Translations under genes and position numbers: made by a program | Source of the DNA: Roseiarcus sp050015575 | Lineage (GTDB): Bacteria; Pseudomonadota; Alphaproteobacteria; Rhizobiales; Beijerinckiaceae | Assembly (NCBI GenBank): GCA_050015575.1 | Contig: JBEKBD010000113.1 | Coordinates: 1 to 9,044, forward strand | DNA length: 9,044 bases | Reading direction: 5' to 3' | Notes under the pieces: generated by a model | Told to the model about the DNA's origin: nothing | The model's input: only the letters and a program-made list of their open reading frames with translations | The model's database searches: none | Shown here: positions 1 to 6,020 of the stretch, in pieces | Position numbering within the stretch: the first letter of the stretch is position 1 | Layout of the letters: each line of letters starts with the position of its first letter

Positions 1-103
1 CTTGAGCGAAGGCTTCGAGCTGAGCGCGCTGGGCGTCGAGGCCGAGGCCAGATCGGCCCTGCTGCTGCGTGGAAACGCGCAGGTAGGTGACGATCGGGGT
101 CAT
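1..103 (-). CDS. Serine recombinase (resolvase/integrase), N-terminal fragment
   Basis: Read on the minus strand, 34 codons are visible before the window ends. Residues 7-15 read YLRVSTQQQ, the signature of the serine recombinase catalytic domain, with Ser11 as the expected nucleophile and Arg9 as the conserved active-site arginine. They are followed by GRSGLGLDAQR, typical of the resolvase family. Such enzymes cut and rejoin DNA through a phosphoserine link, as phage integrases, resolvases or invertases. The C-terminal part that separates small resolvases from large integrases is off the window, so the subtype is unknown. The start at 103 is preceded by no clear ribosome site. An in-frame ATG at 130 would add nine residues, so the start is uncertain. 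The gene diverges from the head operon, fitting a lysogeny or integration module abutting the structural module. Confidence 0.88.
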   Translation of the reverse strand, partial: MTPIVTYLRVSTQQQGRSGLGLDAQRAQLEAFAQ

Positions 104-170
104 TTTTAGGCTTGCATTCTCTCCATTCATGTGTCATAGCCTGTCACGATTGGAGCGATTCGTCAAGGGG
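104..170. promoter_or_regulatory. Divergent intergenic region between recombinase and head operon
   Basis: This is the only spacer in the window that could hold promoters for both directions. It is less GC-rich than its surroundings. It contains two direct copies of TGTCA at 132-136 and 142-146, exactly 10 bp apart start to start. A possible -35 (TTGCAT, 112-117) has only a poor -10 match 17 nt downstream (CATAGC, 135-140). I infer promoter activity from the divergent layout more than from these boxes. Confidence 0.3.
165..170 (+). promoter_or_regulatory. Ribosome binding site deciding the start of the first head-operon gene
   Basis: AAGGGG at 165-170 lies 8 nt before the GTG at 179. It directly abuts the alternative GTG at 170, which leaves no spacer for that start. 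It therefore favours GTG 179, which sits in the middle of the parS palindrome. Confidence 0.55.
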
Positions 171-186
171 TGTTTCACGTGAAACA
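171..186. promoter_or_regulatory. parS: Perfect 16-bp palindrome identical to canonical parS (ParB-binding site)
   Basis: The sequence TGTTTCACGTGAAACA is its own reverse complement over all 16 bases, and the flanking bases do not extend the symmetry. It matches the established chromosomal parS consensus TGTTNCACGTGAAACA, conserved across most bacterial phyla. At such sites the CTPase ParB loads as a DNA clamp and recruits ParA and SMC for origin segregation. A chance match to one 16-mer in 9 kb is very improbable. The site lies between the recombinase and the head operon and contains the likely GTG start of the first gene. No parA or parB gene is in the window, so binding would have to come from host ParB or a phage ParB encoded elsewhere. 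That ParB binds here is inferred from the exact match. Confidence 0.85.
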
Positions 187-397
187 GGCAGGCTCGATCC
201 TCACGCCGTCCGGCGCATTGCAGGAATTGCGGGTCGAACGCGACATCAGCGGCGGCGTGAGGATTGTGCTCGGGGGCGCCGGTTTCGTCCTGTCGCCTAT
301 CGACGCCATCAATTATGGTTCGGCGATCCTGAAAGCGGCTGGCTGCAACGTCGACTTTCAGGGCGACCCGCTGACGAAGAGGATGATCGCGCAATGA
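179..397 (+). CDS. Conserved-looking small phage protein of unknown function
   Basis: A 72-residue protein is predicted if GTG 179 is the start, supported by AAGGGG 8 nt upstream. GTG 170 would add three residues but leaves no spacer. The protein is soluble-looking with no signal peptide or membrane segment. Its C-terminal half contains GFVLSPIDAINYGSAILKAA, which looks like a structured helix and reads as a genuine protein rather than a shadow frame. I do not recognise the family. It is the first gene of the rightward head operon and its stop overlaps the next start as ATGA. Its initiation codon lies inside the parS palindrome, so a protein bound there could block its translation start region at the DNA level, that is, transcription through it. 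An overlapping frame extending from about 112 was rejected. Confidence 0.7.
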   Translation: MKQAGSILTPSGALQELRVERDISGGVRIVLGGAGFVLSPIDAINYGSAILKAAGCNVDFQGDPLTKRMIAQ

Positions 398-1173
398 GCG
401 TCACGATCCAGCGCCCCGTCAACGACAATCGGCCCGGCGTCTCGGCCGACTTCCTTCGCATCCCCGAGGTCTTTTGCCGCGTTTATTCGCAGGAATTGCT
501 CGACTGGGCCTCGAGCCTGCAAGAACACGGGCAGTTCCTTGATCTGGCGTTGTGGGATCCGCCCGGCGCGACATTGATCAGCGCCGGCTATCAGGGCAAG
601 GTGAGGTTGCGCTGCGACGTCGCGGTCAATCCGACGACCAAGGCGGTGCGGCTGGCGATCTCGCCCGACAGCGACGAGGACGCCGCGCGCGTCGCCAGGC
701 ATTGCGAGGAACTGCCCGCGATCATGGCCGCGCATCGCGCTCACGCCGAAGCGGCGCGGGGCAAGCCGCGCGTCGCGGTGACGGCGGTCTTCGACTTGCC
801 GGACTATTTCGTCGAGCGGTACGGCTTCGAACTGCGCGAATGGGGCCGCAATCTCAAGAAGATCGGTCTCGTCAAGACGATCGTGCTGCGCGAAGGCACC
901 GTGTCGGACCTCTCGCCCGATCCCGAGATTGGCGCCGTGCTGCTCGGTGTGAAGTTGCAGGCGAAGATCGAGCGGCTCGCCGGCGACGAACTGCGCCTCG
1001 TCATCTCGCCGGCGAGCGAGATGGATGAGCGCACGGTCAGGAAGCACGTCGAGAAGATGACGCGGCTCGGGGTGCCGGCGATCGCCAGCCTGGTTGAGCC
1101 GCCGCGGCCCGGCGTGCCGGCGTTCCCCAACATCATCGGCGCGCCGGCGCCGCCCGCCGACGGAGGCGTTTGA
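394..1173 (+). CDS. Hypothetical phage protein with two tandem homologous halves
   Basis: The start is ATG 394, overlapping the previous stop as ATGA, with AAGAGGA at 377-383 upstream. The product is 259 residues with no signal peptide or membrane helix. Two segments, about residues 23-107 and 135-222, resemble each other. IPEVFCRVYSQELLDWASSL pairs with LPDYFVERYGFELREWGRNL, and VRLAISPDSDEDAARVARH pairs with LRLVISPASEMDERTVRKH. This indicates an ancient internal duplication of a roughly 85-residue alpha/beta unit joined by an Ala/Arg-rich linker. The last 25 residues are Pro/Gly/Ala-rich and probably disordered. The family and function are not recognised. Its place upstream of the terminase suggests a packaging accessory or early structural role, but this is only positional. 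Confidence 0.75.
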   Translation: MSVTIQRPVNDNRPGVSADFLRIPEVFCRVYSQELLDWASSLQEHGQFLDLALWDPPGATLISAGYQGKVRLRCDVAVNPTTKAVRLAISPDSDEDAARVARHCEELPAIMAAHRAHAEAARGKPRVAVTAVFDLPDYFVERYGFELREWGRNLKKIGLVKTIVLREGTVSDLSPDPEIGAVLLGVKLQAKIERLAGDELRLVISPASEMDERTVRKHVEKMTRLGVPAIASLVEPPRPGVPAFPNIIGAPAPPADGGV

Positions 1174-1331
1174 TGCCAGGACCCGGATCGCGTTTCACCG
1201 CCAAGCAGGACCGCCAGGCCAAGCACGTCGCTGCGTCAGAGCGGAAAAAGGGCGTCAGCGCCGCCAGGGCGCGCTCGATCGGCTACGCAACAGTTGTCAA
1301 GGCGCAGAAGTCCAAAGGCGGCAAGAAATGA
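1173..1331 (+). CDS. Small basic protein (52 aa), possible nucleic-acid-binding
   Basis: ATG 1173 overlaps the previous stop as TGATG and is preceded by a strong GGAGG at 1162-1166 with 6-nt spacing. The protein is rich in Lys and Arg. It reads FTAKQDRQAKHVAASERKKG, then ARARSIGYATVVKAQKS and a GGKK tail. This pattern (KQ.RQAKH, SER.KG, YATV.K, ending in a KGG-like tail) resembles small basic proteins of bacteria and plasmids sometimes labelled plasmid stabilisation proteins; the resemblance is from memory and not tested. The charge suggests DNA or RNA binding. It lies two genes upstream of the terminase, so a packaging or DNA-condensing accessory role is conceivable but unproven. Confidence 0.7.
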   Translation: MPGPGSRFTAKQDRQAKHVAASERKKGVSAARARSIGYATVVKAQKSKGGKK

Positions 1332-1906
1332 CCGCCGGCGACGCCCGCTCTGACGCGCCGGGGATGGGCGACGTCGTTCGCATGATTCAAAGCCAAGTCG
1401 GTCTGCGCTACTTTTTGTCGCAGCCGCCGATCATCAGCCGCAAATTTCTCGTGCCCTACGGCGCCGGGCGGTCGATGGACGGCTCTATGGTGTATATCGA
1501 CGAAGGCGTGCCGCTGCGATTCAAAATGGGCGTCGAACCCGACAAATACGTCTCCGGCCACGAGGGCTTCGAGTGGTGGCTGATGACGCGGCTCGATAAG
1601 GACTATTGGCGGGGGCCGAACGTCAGGAGCGCCCATTATTGGGCGACCGGCTTCGAACACATGCTGCTCAAGCTCGATGGCTGGTCCGACGCCGAGATCG
1701 ACGCCTATGAAGACGAATGGCGGACCTACGTTTCTGAGGATGAAGCGCAGCGCATCACGCCCGAAACTGTGCCGCCGGACCTCTATGCCGGGCCTTATGA
1801 GCCGGGCGAGGACGAGGGCGAGTCGATGGCGGAGGCGAGGATTCTGCCGATTCTGCTCGCCGCGCGCGCCCGCGTGCTGCAGGCGCAGGCGGTGCGGGTG
1901 ACCTGA
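1328..1906 (+). CDS. Hypothetical protein with HExxE and downstream His/Glu motif
   Basis: ATG 1328 overlaps the previous stop as ATGA and the gene ends in TGATG with the terminase. The protein has 192 residues and is soluble. After a VYIDEGVP segment (residues 55-62) comes H78-E79-x-x-E82. About twenty residues later comes A102-H103 followed by A106-T107 and E110-H111. Spaced His/Glu clusters on two helices can form a metal site, as in zincins, though this is not the standard HExxH. The C-terminal 60 residues are acidic, then Ala/Arg-rich. It holds the slot normally filled by the small terminase subunit, but I see no helix-turn-helix or other TerS signature. The function is unassigned; a metal-dependent enzyme is an inference. 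Confidence 0.72.
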   Translation: MTAGDARSDAPGMGDVVRMIQSQVGLRYFLSQPPIISRKFLVPYGAGRSMDGSMVYIDEGVPLRFKMGVEPDKYVSGHEGFEWWLMTRLDKDYWRGPNVRSAHYWATGFEHMLLKLDGWSDAEIDAYEDEWRTYVSEDEAQRITPETVPPDLYAGPYEPGEDEGESMAEARILPILLAARARVLQAQAVRVT

Positions 1907-3408
1907 TGGGCGACGTCTTCTACATCGAGCCCGGCACCAAGGCCGCTGATTTCATCGTTTCCAACCGGCCCGTCGACATGCTGCTCGGCCCACTCGGATC
2001 GGGCAAGACCAAGGCGCTGTGCCTGCGCGTCGTCCGCCACGCCCAGGAGCAGCGTCCAAGCCCGAAAGACGGCGTGCGCTATACCCGCTTCGCCATGGTG
2101 CGCAACACCATGCCGGACCTGAAACGCTCGACGATCAGGACGTGGCTCGAGACATTTCCGGAAAACGTCTACGGCCGCTTCACTTACGGCGCGACGATGG
2201 GGCACAAGCTGCGCTACGATTATGAAGGCGGCCGGGTAAATTGCGAGGTCGATTTCATCTCGCTCGACAAGAGCGACGACGTTAAAAAGCTGCGCTCGAC
2301 TGAGTACACCGGAATTTGCTTCAATGAACTGCCGTTCATCGAAAAAGAGCTGTTCGACGAGGCCGATTCGCGGTTGCGCTTTCCGCCGCAGGAGCATGGC
2401 GGCCCGACCTGGCGCGGGCTGCTTGCCGACGGCAACGCGCCCGACGAGGATCACTGGCTAGCGACGATGGCTTATGGCCTCGATCCGCCGATCGGCCTGA
2501 CTGAGGAAGAGCGCGCGCTGTACGAGTGGCCGGAGGAATGGGGCCTGCACATGCAGCCGCCGGCGTTGATCGAGGAATTCGACGCCCGCGGGCAGGTCGT
2601 CGGCTACCGCGTCAACCCGGAAGCCGAAAATCGCAAGAATCTGCCCGCCGACTATTACGACCGCCAGCTGCGCGGCAAATCGAAGGCCTGGATTGATTCG
2701 CGCCTGATGAACCGCGTGGCGCTGGTCGTCGAAGGACAGCCGGTTTGGCCGATGTTTCGGCGCGAATTTCACGTCGCGCGCGAGGCGCTGCGCCCGATTC
2801 CTCATTACGACGTGCAGGTATGGCTTGACTTCGGCCGCGTCTATCCCGCCGCGTTGTTCGCCCAGGAGGTCGGCGCTCGCGTCTTCGTCCAATACGAGAT
2901 GCTCGGTTTCAACGAGCCGGCGAGCGTTTTCGCGCCGAAGGTGCAGCGCTTCCTCACTACCCATTATCCCAGCTATTCGGCGCGGTTCATCGGCGATCCC
3001 AAAGGCCGCGATCGAGGCCAGCAGACGGAGCAATCGAGCTACGACATCTTCCGCTCGCACGGCATGCCGGTGCAGCCGGCGCCGGTCAAAATGAACGACA
3101 TCGAGACGCGGACGGAAGCCGTCGCCTTCGCGCTGAACGACAACCCCGCAGGCGTTAACCGCGTGTCGATCTCGCCTGTCTGCCGGACCCTGATCGTCGG
3201 CATGGCCGGCCGCTACCATCTCGAGCGCGAGGAGAGCGGCGTGCTCAAGCCGAAGAAGGACAAGTGGTCGAACCTGTGCGACTGCCTGCAATACGGCGTC
3301 CTGGCGCTCGGCGACGGGCGCCGCATGGTCGGGCTCGAGCCGATCGGCATGATCGCGCCGGCGCGCATCGGCCACATGCGGCGCACGATGCGCCGGATCA
3401 CCGCTTGA
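1906..3408 (+). CDS. terL: Terminase large subunit (packaging ATPase and nuclease)
   Basis: This 500-residue protein is the DNA-packaging motor that docks on the portal, pumps DNA into the prohead and cuts it. Walker A is GPLGSGKT at residues 28-35, very close to the N-terminus. The Walker B/catalytic region is ICFNE at 137-141, with Glu141 as the expected catalytic base and Asn at 140 in place of the usual Asp. The RNase H-like nuclease domain shows three expected metal-binding aspartates: D308 in WLDFGR, D364 in IGDPKGRDR, and D459 in NLCDCLQYG. The length is normal for full-length TerL. The start ATG overlaps the previous stop (TGATG), and there is no strong ribosome site, so translation is probably coupled. 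No truncation or frameshift is seen. Confidence 0.95.
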   Translation: MGDVFYIEPGTKAADFIVSNRPVDMLLGPLGSGKTKALCLRVVRHAQEQRPSPKDGVRYTRFAMVRNTMPDLKRSTIRTWLETFPENVYGRFTYGATMGHKLRYDYEGGRVNCEVDFISLDKSDDVKKLRSTEYTGICFNELPFIEKELFDEADSRLRFPPQEHGGPTWRGLLADGNAPDEDHWLATMAYGLDPPIGLTEEERALYEWPEEWGLHMQPPALIEEFDARGQVVGYRVNPEAENRKNLPADYYDRQLRGKSKAWIDSRLMNRVALVVEGQPVWPMFRREFHVAREALRPIPHYDVQVWLDFGRVYPAALFAQEVGARVFVQYEMLGFNEPASVFAPKVQRFLTTHYPSYSARFIGDPKGRDRGQQTEQSSYDIFRSHGMPVQPAPVKMNDIETRTEAVAFALNDNPAGVNRVSISPVCRTLIVGMAGRYHLEREESGVLKPKKDKWSNLCDCLQYGVLALGDGRRMVGLEPIGMIAPARIGHMRRTMRRITA

Positions 3409-3914
3409 TGGAACCCATAGAGTCGGCCGGCGCTGTCGAACCGCAGGAGTGGTTTGTCATCTTTCATCCCGAGGCGTCGACGCGCTGGTTGGCGGCGCTG
3501 GCCGTCGGCCGCTTCAAGCATGTCTCGGCCTTCGCTTATGTGCCGGTCGGCGATTGCTGGATCTTCCTCGACGCCGAATGGTCAGGCCTGCGCATCGTTC
3601 ACGCGCGCCACGATGTCGCGCGCGCGCAGATCGCGCGCTACGCCGAGCACTGCGTCATCGTCCGGGCGCCGCGCGCGGCCGCGCCGATGGCGCTCGCCGG
3701 GCGCCTCGGCTTCACCTGCGTCTCGGCGGTCCGGCATCTGCTCGGCGTCCGCGCCTGGTCATTGCGGCCCGACGCGCTCTATCGCCATCTCCTCGCCAAC
3801 GGCGGTGAGAGGACCGATGACGCCCAAGATTCCGGTCGACCCGATGCTCCAGCAGGAGCAGCAGCAGGCGCAGAACAGCCTCGTGACGCAGCTTCAGACC
3901 CAAAGTCAGGGTGA
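3408..3914 (+). CDS. Phage protein, possible permuted papain/NlpC-like fold
   Basis: ATG 3408 overlaps the terminase stop (TGATG). The product is 168 residues. The N-terminal half is beta-rich and contains FKHVSAF (His38). A later segment, GFTCVSAVRHLLG, places Cys104 at the start of a helix, followed by RPDALYRHLL. A His in an early strand and a Cys at a later helix start is the order seen in permuted papain-like (NlpC/P60, LRAT-type) domains, so a cysteine hydrolase is possible; this is inference from pattern alone. The last about 33 residues are Ala/Gly/Asp-rich and overlap the next gene out of frame. Only 10 of 32 sense codons there end in G or C, unlike the rest of the operon, so this tail looks overprinted. 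Confidence 0.75.
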   Translation: MEPIESAGAVEPQEWFVIFHPEASTRWLAALAVGRFKHVSAFAYVPVGDCWIFLDAEWSGLRIVHARHDVARAQIARYAEHCVIVRAPRAAAPMALAGRLGFTCVSAVRHLLGVRAWSLRPDALYRHLLANGGERTDDAQDSGRPDAPAGAAAGAEQPRDAASDPKSG

Positions 3915-4029
3915 CATGGCGGCGCTGATGGCGCGCTACGGGACGCAACTCGCCATCGCCGGCGGCACGGCAAGTCCGCTGGTGTCGCCGCAAACCGGCG
4001 GCCTGGCTTCCGTCGGCCGGGCGGCCTGA
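3817..4029 (+). CDS. Small Gln-rich phage protein between terminase and portal
   Basis: The product has 70 residues. ATG 3817 has a good ribosome site (GAGAGGA, 3807-3813) and starts 98 nt inside the preceding gene in another frame. In the overlap, 28 of 33 codons end in G or C, so this frame carries the normal coding signature. Residues 11-31 are almost a run of Gln (LQQEQQQAQNSLVTQLQTQ), probably helical or coiled coil. They are followed by DMAALMARYGTQLAIAGG and a Pro/Gly/Ser tail. The family is not recognised. Later ATGs at 3844 and 3916 lack ribosome sites. Its place just before the portal suggests a small head or connector accessory. Confidence 0.7.
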   Translation: MTPKIPVDPMLQQEQQQAQNSLVTQLQTQSQGDMAALMARYGTQLAIAGGTASPLVSPQTGGLASVGRAA

Positions 4030-4032
4030 GCG

Positions 4033-5667
4033 ATGGCCGAGATTCCCGCTACCACCAATTCAACCGACGCCGATGTCTCGACCGGCGAGACGAAGGACCT
4101 GCAACAGCAAGCAGTCGCGCGCTTGGCCGCCGCGCGAGTCTGGAAAAGCTATATAGAACTTGACGTTAAGGAGTGCTATTTTCTTTCCGCGCCCAATCGC
4201 CAGCGGCAGATTTCGTCGATGACGGCGCCGAGCCAGGCGCGCATGCTCGACGCGCCGGAACTCAACACCGACGAAGTCTTTATCATCGTTGAGGATTTTG
4301 TCACGGCGGTCGTCGGCGCGTTCATGCCGGAAGCCGAGCCGTGGTGCGAGCGCGGGCCAGGCATGGACCTGCCGGGCGGCGTCAACGGTTCGGTCTGGAA
4401 AAAAGTCAAGGATCAGGTCAAACGAGACGACGCGGCGATTTTCGCAGCGATGAAGGCCTCTAACCTATATCCAGAAATTCCGAAAGCCTTCAATCCCGAT
4501 CTGGCGATCGGCACGGCGGCAGTGTGGATCGAACGCCCGCACCCGGCGGCGCCGATCACCGTCTCGGCCATTCCTTTCCGAGAACTCGAAATCGATCTTG
4601 GACCCTACGGCGAGATCGACTATCGCGCCGCGGTGCGTTTCACGAGGAACCACTACGTCCGCGAGCTGGTCGGCGAGGAAGTCTGGAAGAAGATTCCAGA
4701 GGAGATCAAGACCCGCCACACCGACAAGCCGAGCGATCGGACGCAGGTGATCTGGGCCTTCTGGCGCGATTGGGAGGACAAATCGGACGAAGTCTGGCAA
4801 CACGTCATCATGGTCGGCAACGAGGTCATCCACGACGCCAAATGCGTCGGCGAGGGCTCTTGTCCGCTGCTGGTGATGCGTTTCGGCGCGACCGCTGACT
4901 GGCCGCACGGCGTCGGGCCCTTGATCAAGGGCCTGCCGACCTTCCGCCAGATCGACGAGCTCGAGTACATGCGGATCACTCATGCCGCGCTGTCGATCAT
5001 GCCGCCGATCACCTATCCCGATGATTCGTTCGCCGCTGTCGAGCAGGGCGTCGAGGAAGGCATGGCCTATCCGGTGCGGCCGGGGGGCGGCGACGACGTG
5101 AAGGCGATCTACAAGGTGCCCCCGCCCGAGGTCGCAAATTACCAGTATCAGGAGAAGATCAAGAAGGAGCGCAAGCTGTTCTTCGTCGATTACCCCGAGC
5201 AGACCGGCGACACGCCGCCGACGCTCGGGCAGTGGCTCGACGAAATGGCGCGCGCCCAGCGCCGCCTCGGGACGCCCGGCCTGCCGTTCTGGCGCGAAGG
5301 CCCGATGCAGATTTTCATGCGCTTCAAGTGGCTGCTGGAGAAGGCCGGCGCGATCGCGCCGTTGCGCGTTGACGGCCGGGCGGTCGCCACCATGCCGCGC
5401 AATCCGGCGCAGGCGGCGGCCGAACAGCAGGAAGTCGGCATGGCGATCAAGGCGCTGCAAATCATCGCGCCGACATTCCCCGAGGAATTCAAGATGTATT
5501 GCGACGGGGAAAAGACGATGAAGGCGATCGTCGAAAAGATGCGCGTCACGCTGCTCAAGTGGCGCGATCCTGAACAGGTCAAGCAGGCGACCGCCGCCAT
5601 CGCGCAGCTCGCCGGCGCGCGCCACGTCGGCGCGCCGCCCAACGTCACGCCGGGGCCGGCCTCATGA
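4033..5667 (+). CDS. Portal protein (podovirus-type head-to-tail connector)
   Basis: This 544-residue protein should form the dodecameric ring at one head vertex through which DNA passes and on which the terminase docks. The sequence has the layout of the podoviral head-to-tail connecting family. There is an N-terminal helical stretch with R35-x-W37 and a SAPNRQRQ segment (52-59). A central beta region follows (AVWIERPHPAAPITVSAIPF). The hallmark is WPHGVGPLIKGLPTFRQIDE beginning at W290, leading into a long helix and a PPITYPDD turn. After this comes a helical crown region rich in Ala and Gln. The length fits the family. It starts 3 nt after the previous stop, with only a weak ribosome site. 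It ends in an ATGA overlap with the next gene. Confidence 0.92.
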   Translation: MAEIPATTNSTDADVSTGETKDLQQQAVARLAAARVWKSYIELDVKECYFLSAPNRQRQISSMTAPSQARMLDAPELNTDEVFIIVEDFVTAVVGAFMPEAEPWCERGPGMDLPGGVNGSVWKKVKDQVKRDDAAIFAAMKASNLYPEIPKAFNPDLAIGTAAVWIERPHPAAPITVSAIPFRELEIDLGPYGEIDYRAAVRFTRNHYVRELVGEEVWKKIPEEIKTRHTDKPSDRTQVIWAFWRDWEDKSDEVWQHVIMVGNEVIHDAKCVGEGSCPLLVMRFGATADWPHGVGPLIKGLPTFRQIDELEYMRITHAALSIMPPITYPDDSFAAVEQGVEEGMAYPVRPGGGDDVKAIYKVPPPEVANYQYQEKIKKERKLFFVDYPEQTGDTPPTLGQWLDEMARAQRRLGTPGLPFWREGPMQIFMRFKWLLEKAGAIAPLRVDGRAVATMPRNPAQAAAEQQEVGMAIKALQIIAPTFPEEFKMYCDGEKTMKAIVEKMRVTLLKWRDPEQVKQATAAIAQLAGARHVGAPPNVTPGPAS

Positions 5668-6020
5668 GCGAAGTCACCAAGGAAGATTTGGACCTCGCGA
5701 TCGATCGCATCGCGCGCACGCCGGACGGGGTGACGCTCTATCTCTATTTGCAGAAAATCCTTTGCGGCGTCGTCACCGACAATTCGGAAAGGTCATTGCA
5801 GCAGGACCATGGCCGCCGCAGTTTCGCCCGCGACTTGATGGCCCTCATGGCCGATGGAATAGCGCTCAGTGACCGAACTCGCCCCGTCACCTTCCGCCTC
5901 GCCGGCCCCGTCGAGCGCCCCGAGCGCCGCATCCCCGGCGGCCGTCTCGTCAAGCCCGACGCCTTCGTCCCCGGTTTCTCCGTCCCCGAGCCCCCAGCCG
6001 TCCCCGACGCCGCAACCTAG
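5664..6020 (+). CDS. Small phage protein of unknown function between portal and scaffold
   Basis: ATG 5664 overlaps the portal stop (ATGA). The product is 118 residues. The N-terminal part is helical (EDLDLAIDRIARTPDG, LYLYLQKIL). A central LQQDHGRRSFARDLMALMAD looks like a conserved core. From residue 69 to the end (Pro/Arg-rich, ending near KPDAFVPGF) the gene overlaps the scaffold in another frame for 152 nt. In that overlap 39 of its 50 sense codons end in C, matching good coding usage here, so the tail of this protein appears to be a genuine and probably older frame. The family is not recognised; position suggests a head-assembly accessory. Confidence 0.72.
   Translation: MSEVTKEDLDLAIDRIARTPDGVTLYLYLQKILCGVVTDNSERSLQQDHGRRSFARDLMALMADGIALSDRTRPVTFRLAGPVERPERRIPGGRLVKPDAFVPGFSVPEPPAVPDAAT

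Noticed and set aside
112..393. Upstream extension of the 259-aa protein in the same frame
   Set aside because: It would run across the parS site and the 72-aa gene. ATG 394 has an upstream ribosome site and the same ATGA overlap seen elsewhere, and the extension is Arg-rich shadow sequence.
2767..2776. Possible second parS-like site (TTTCACGT) in the terminase gene
   Set aside because: Only about half the palindrome is present and the other arm does not match. Similar half matches at about 4638 and 1192 are also incomplete.
2458..3375. 305-codon minus-strand open frame antisense to the terminase
   Set aside because: It has shadow composition, no motif, and spans the conserved nuclease domain coded on the plus strand.
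3617..3645. GCGCGC-rich inverted repeats as a hairpin or regulatory element
   Set aside because: They reflect Arg/Ala codons in GC-rich coding sequence and have no poly-T tail or intergenic position.
4147..4185. AT-rich patch with TTGACG in the portal gene as an internal promoter
   Set aside because: TTGACG at 4160-4165 has no -10 box at the right spacing, and the patch is well inside a coding region.
4465..5625. Long open minus-strand frame antisense to the portal
   Set aside because: Long antisense frames are expected in GC-rich DNA with strong third-position bias. The translation is Arg/Asp/Leu-rich with no recognisable domain, and the plus strand is clearly the portal.
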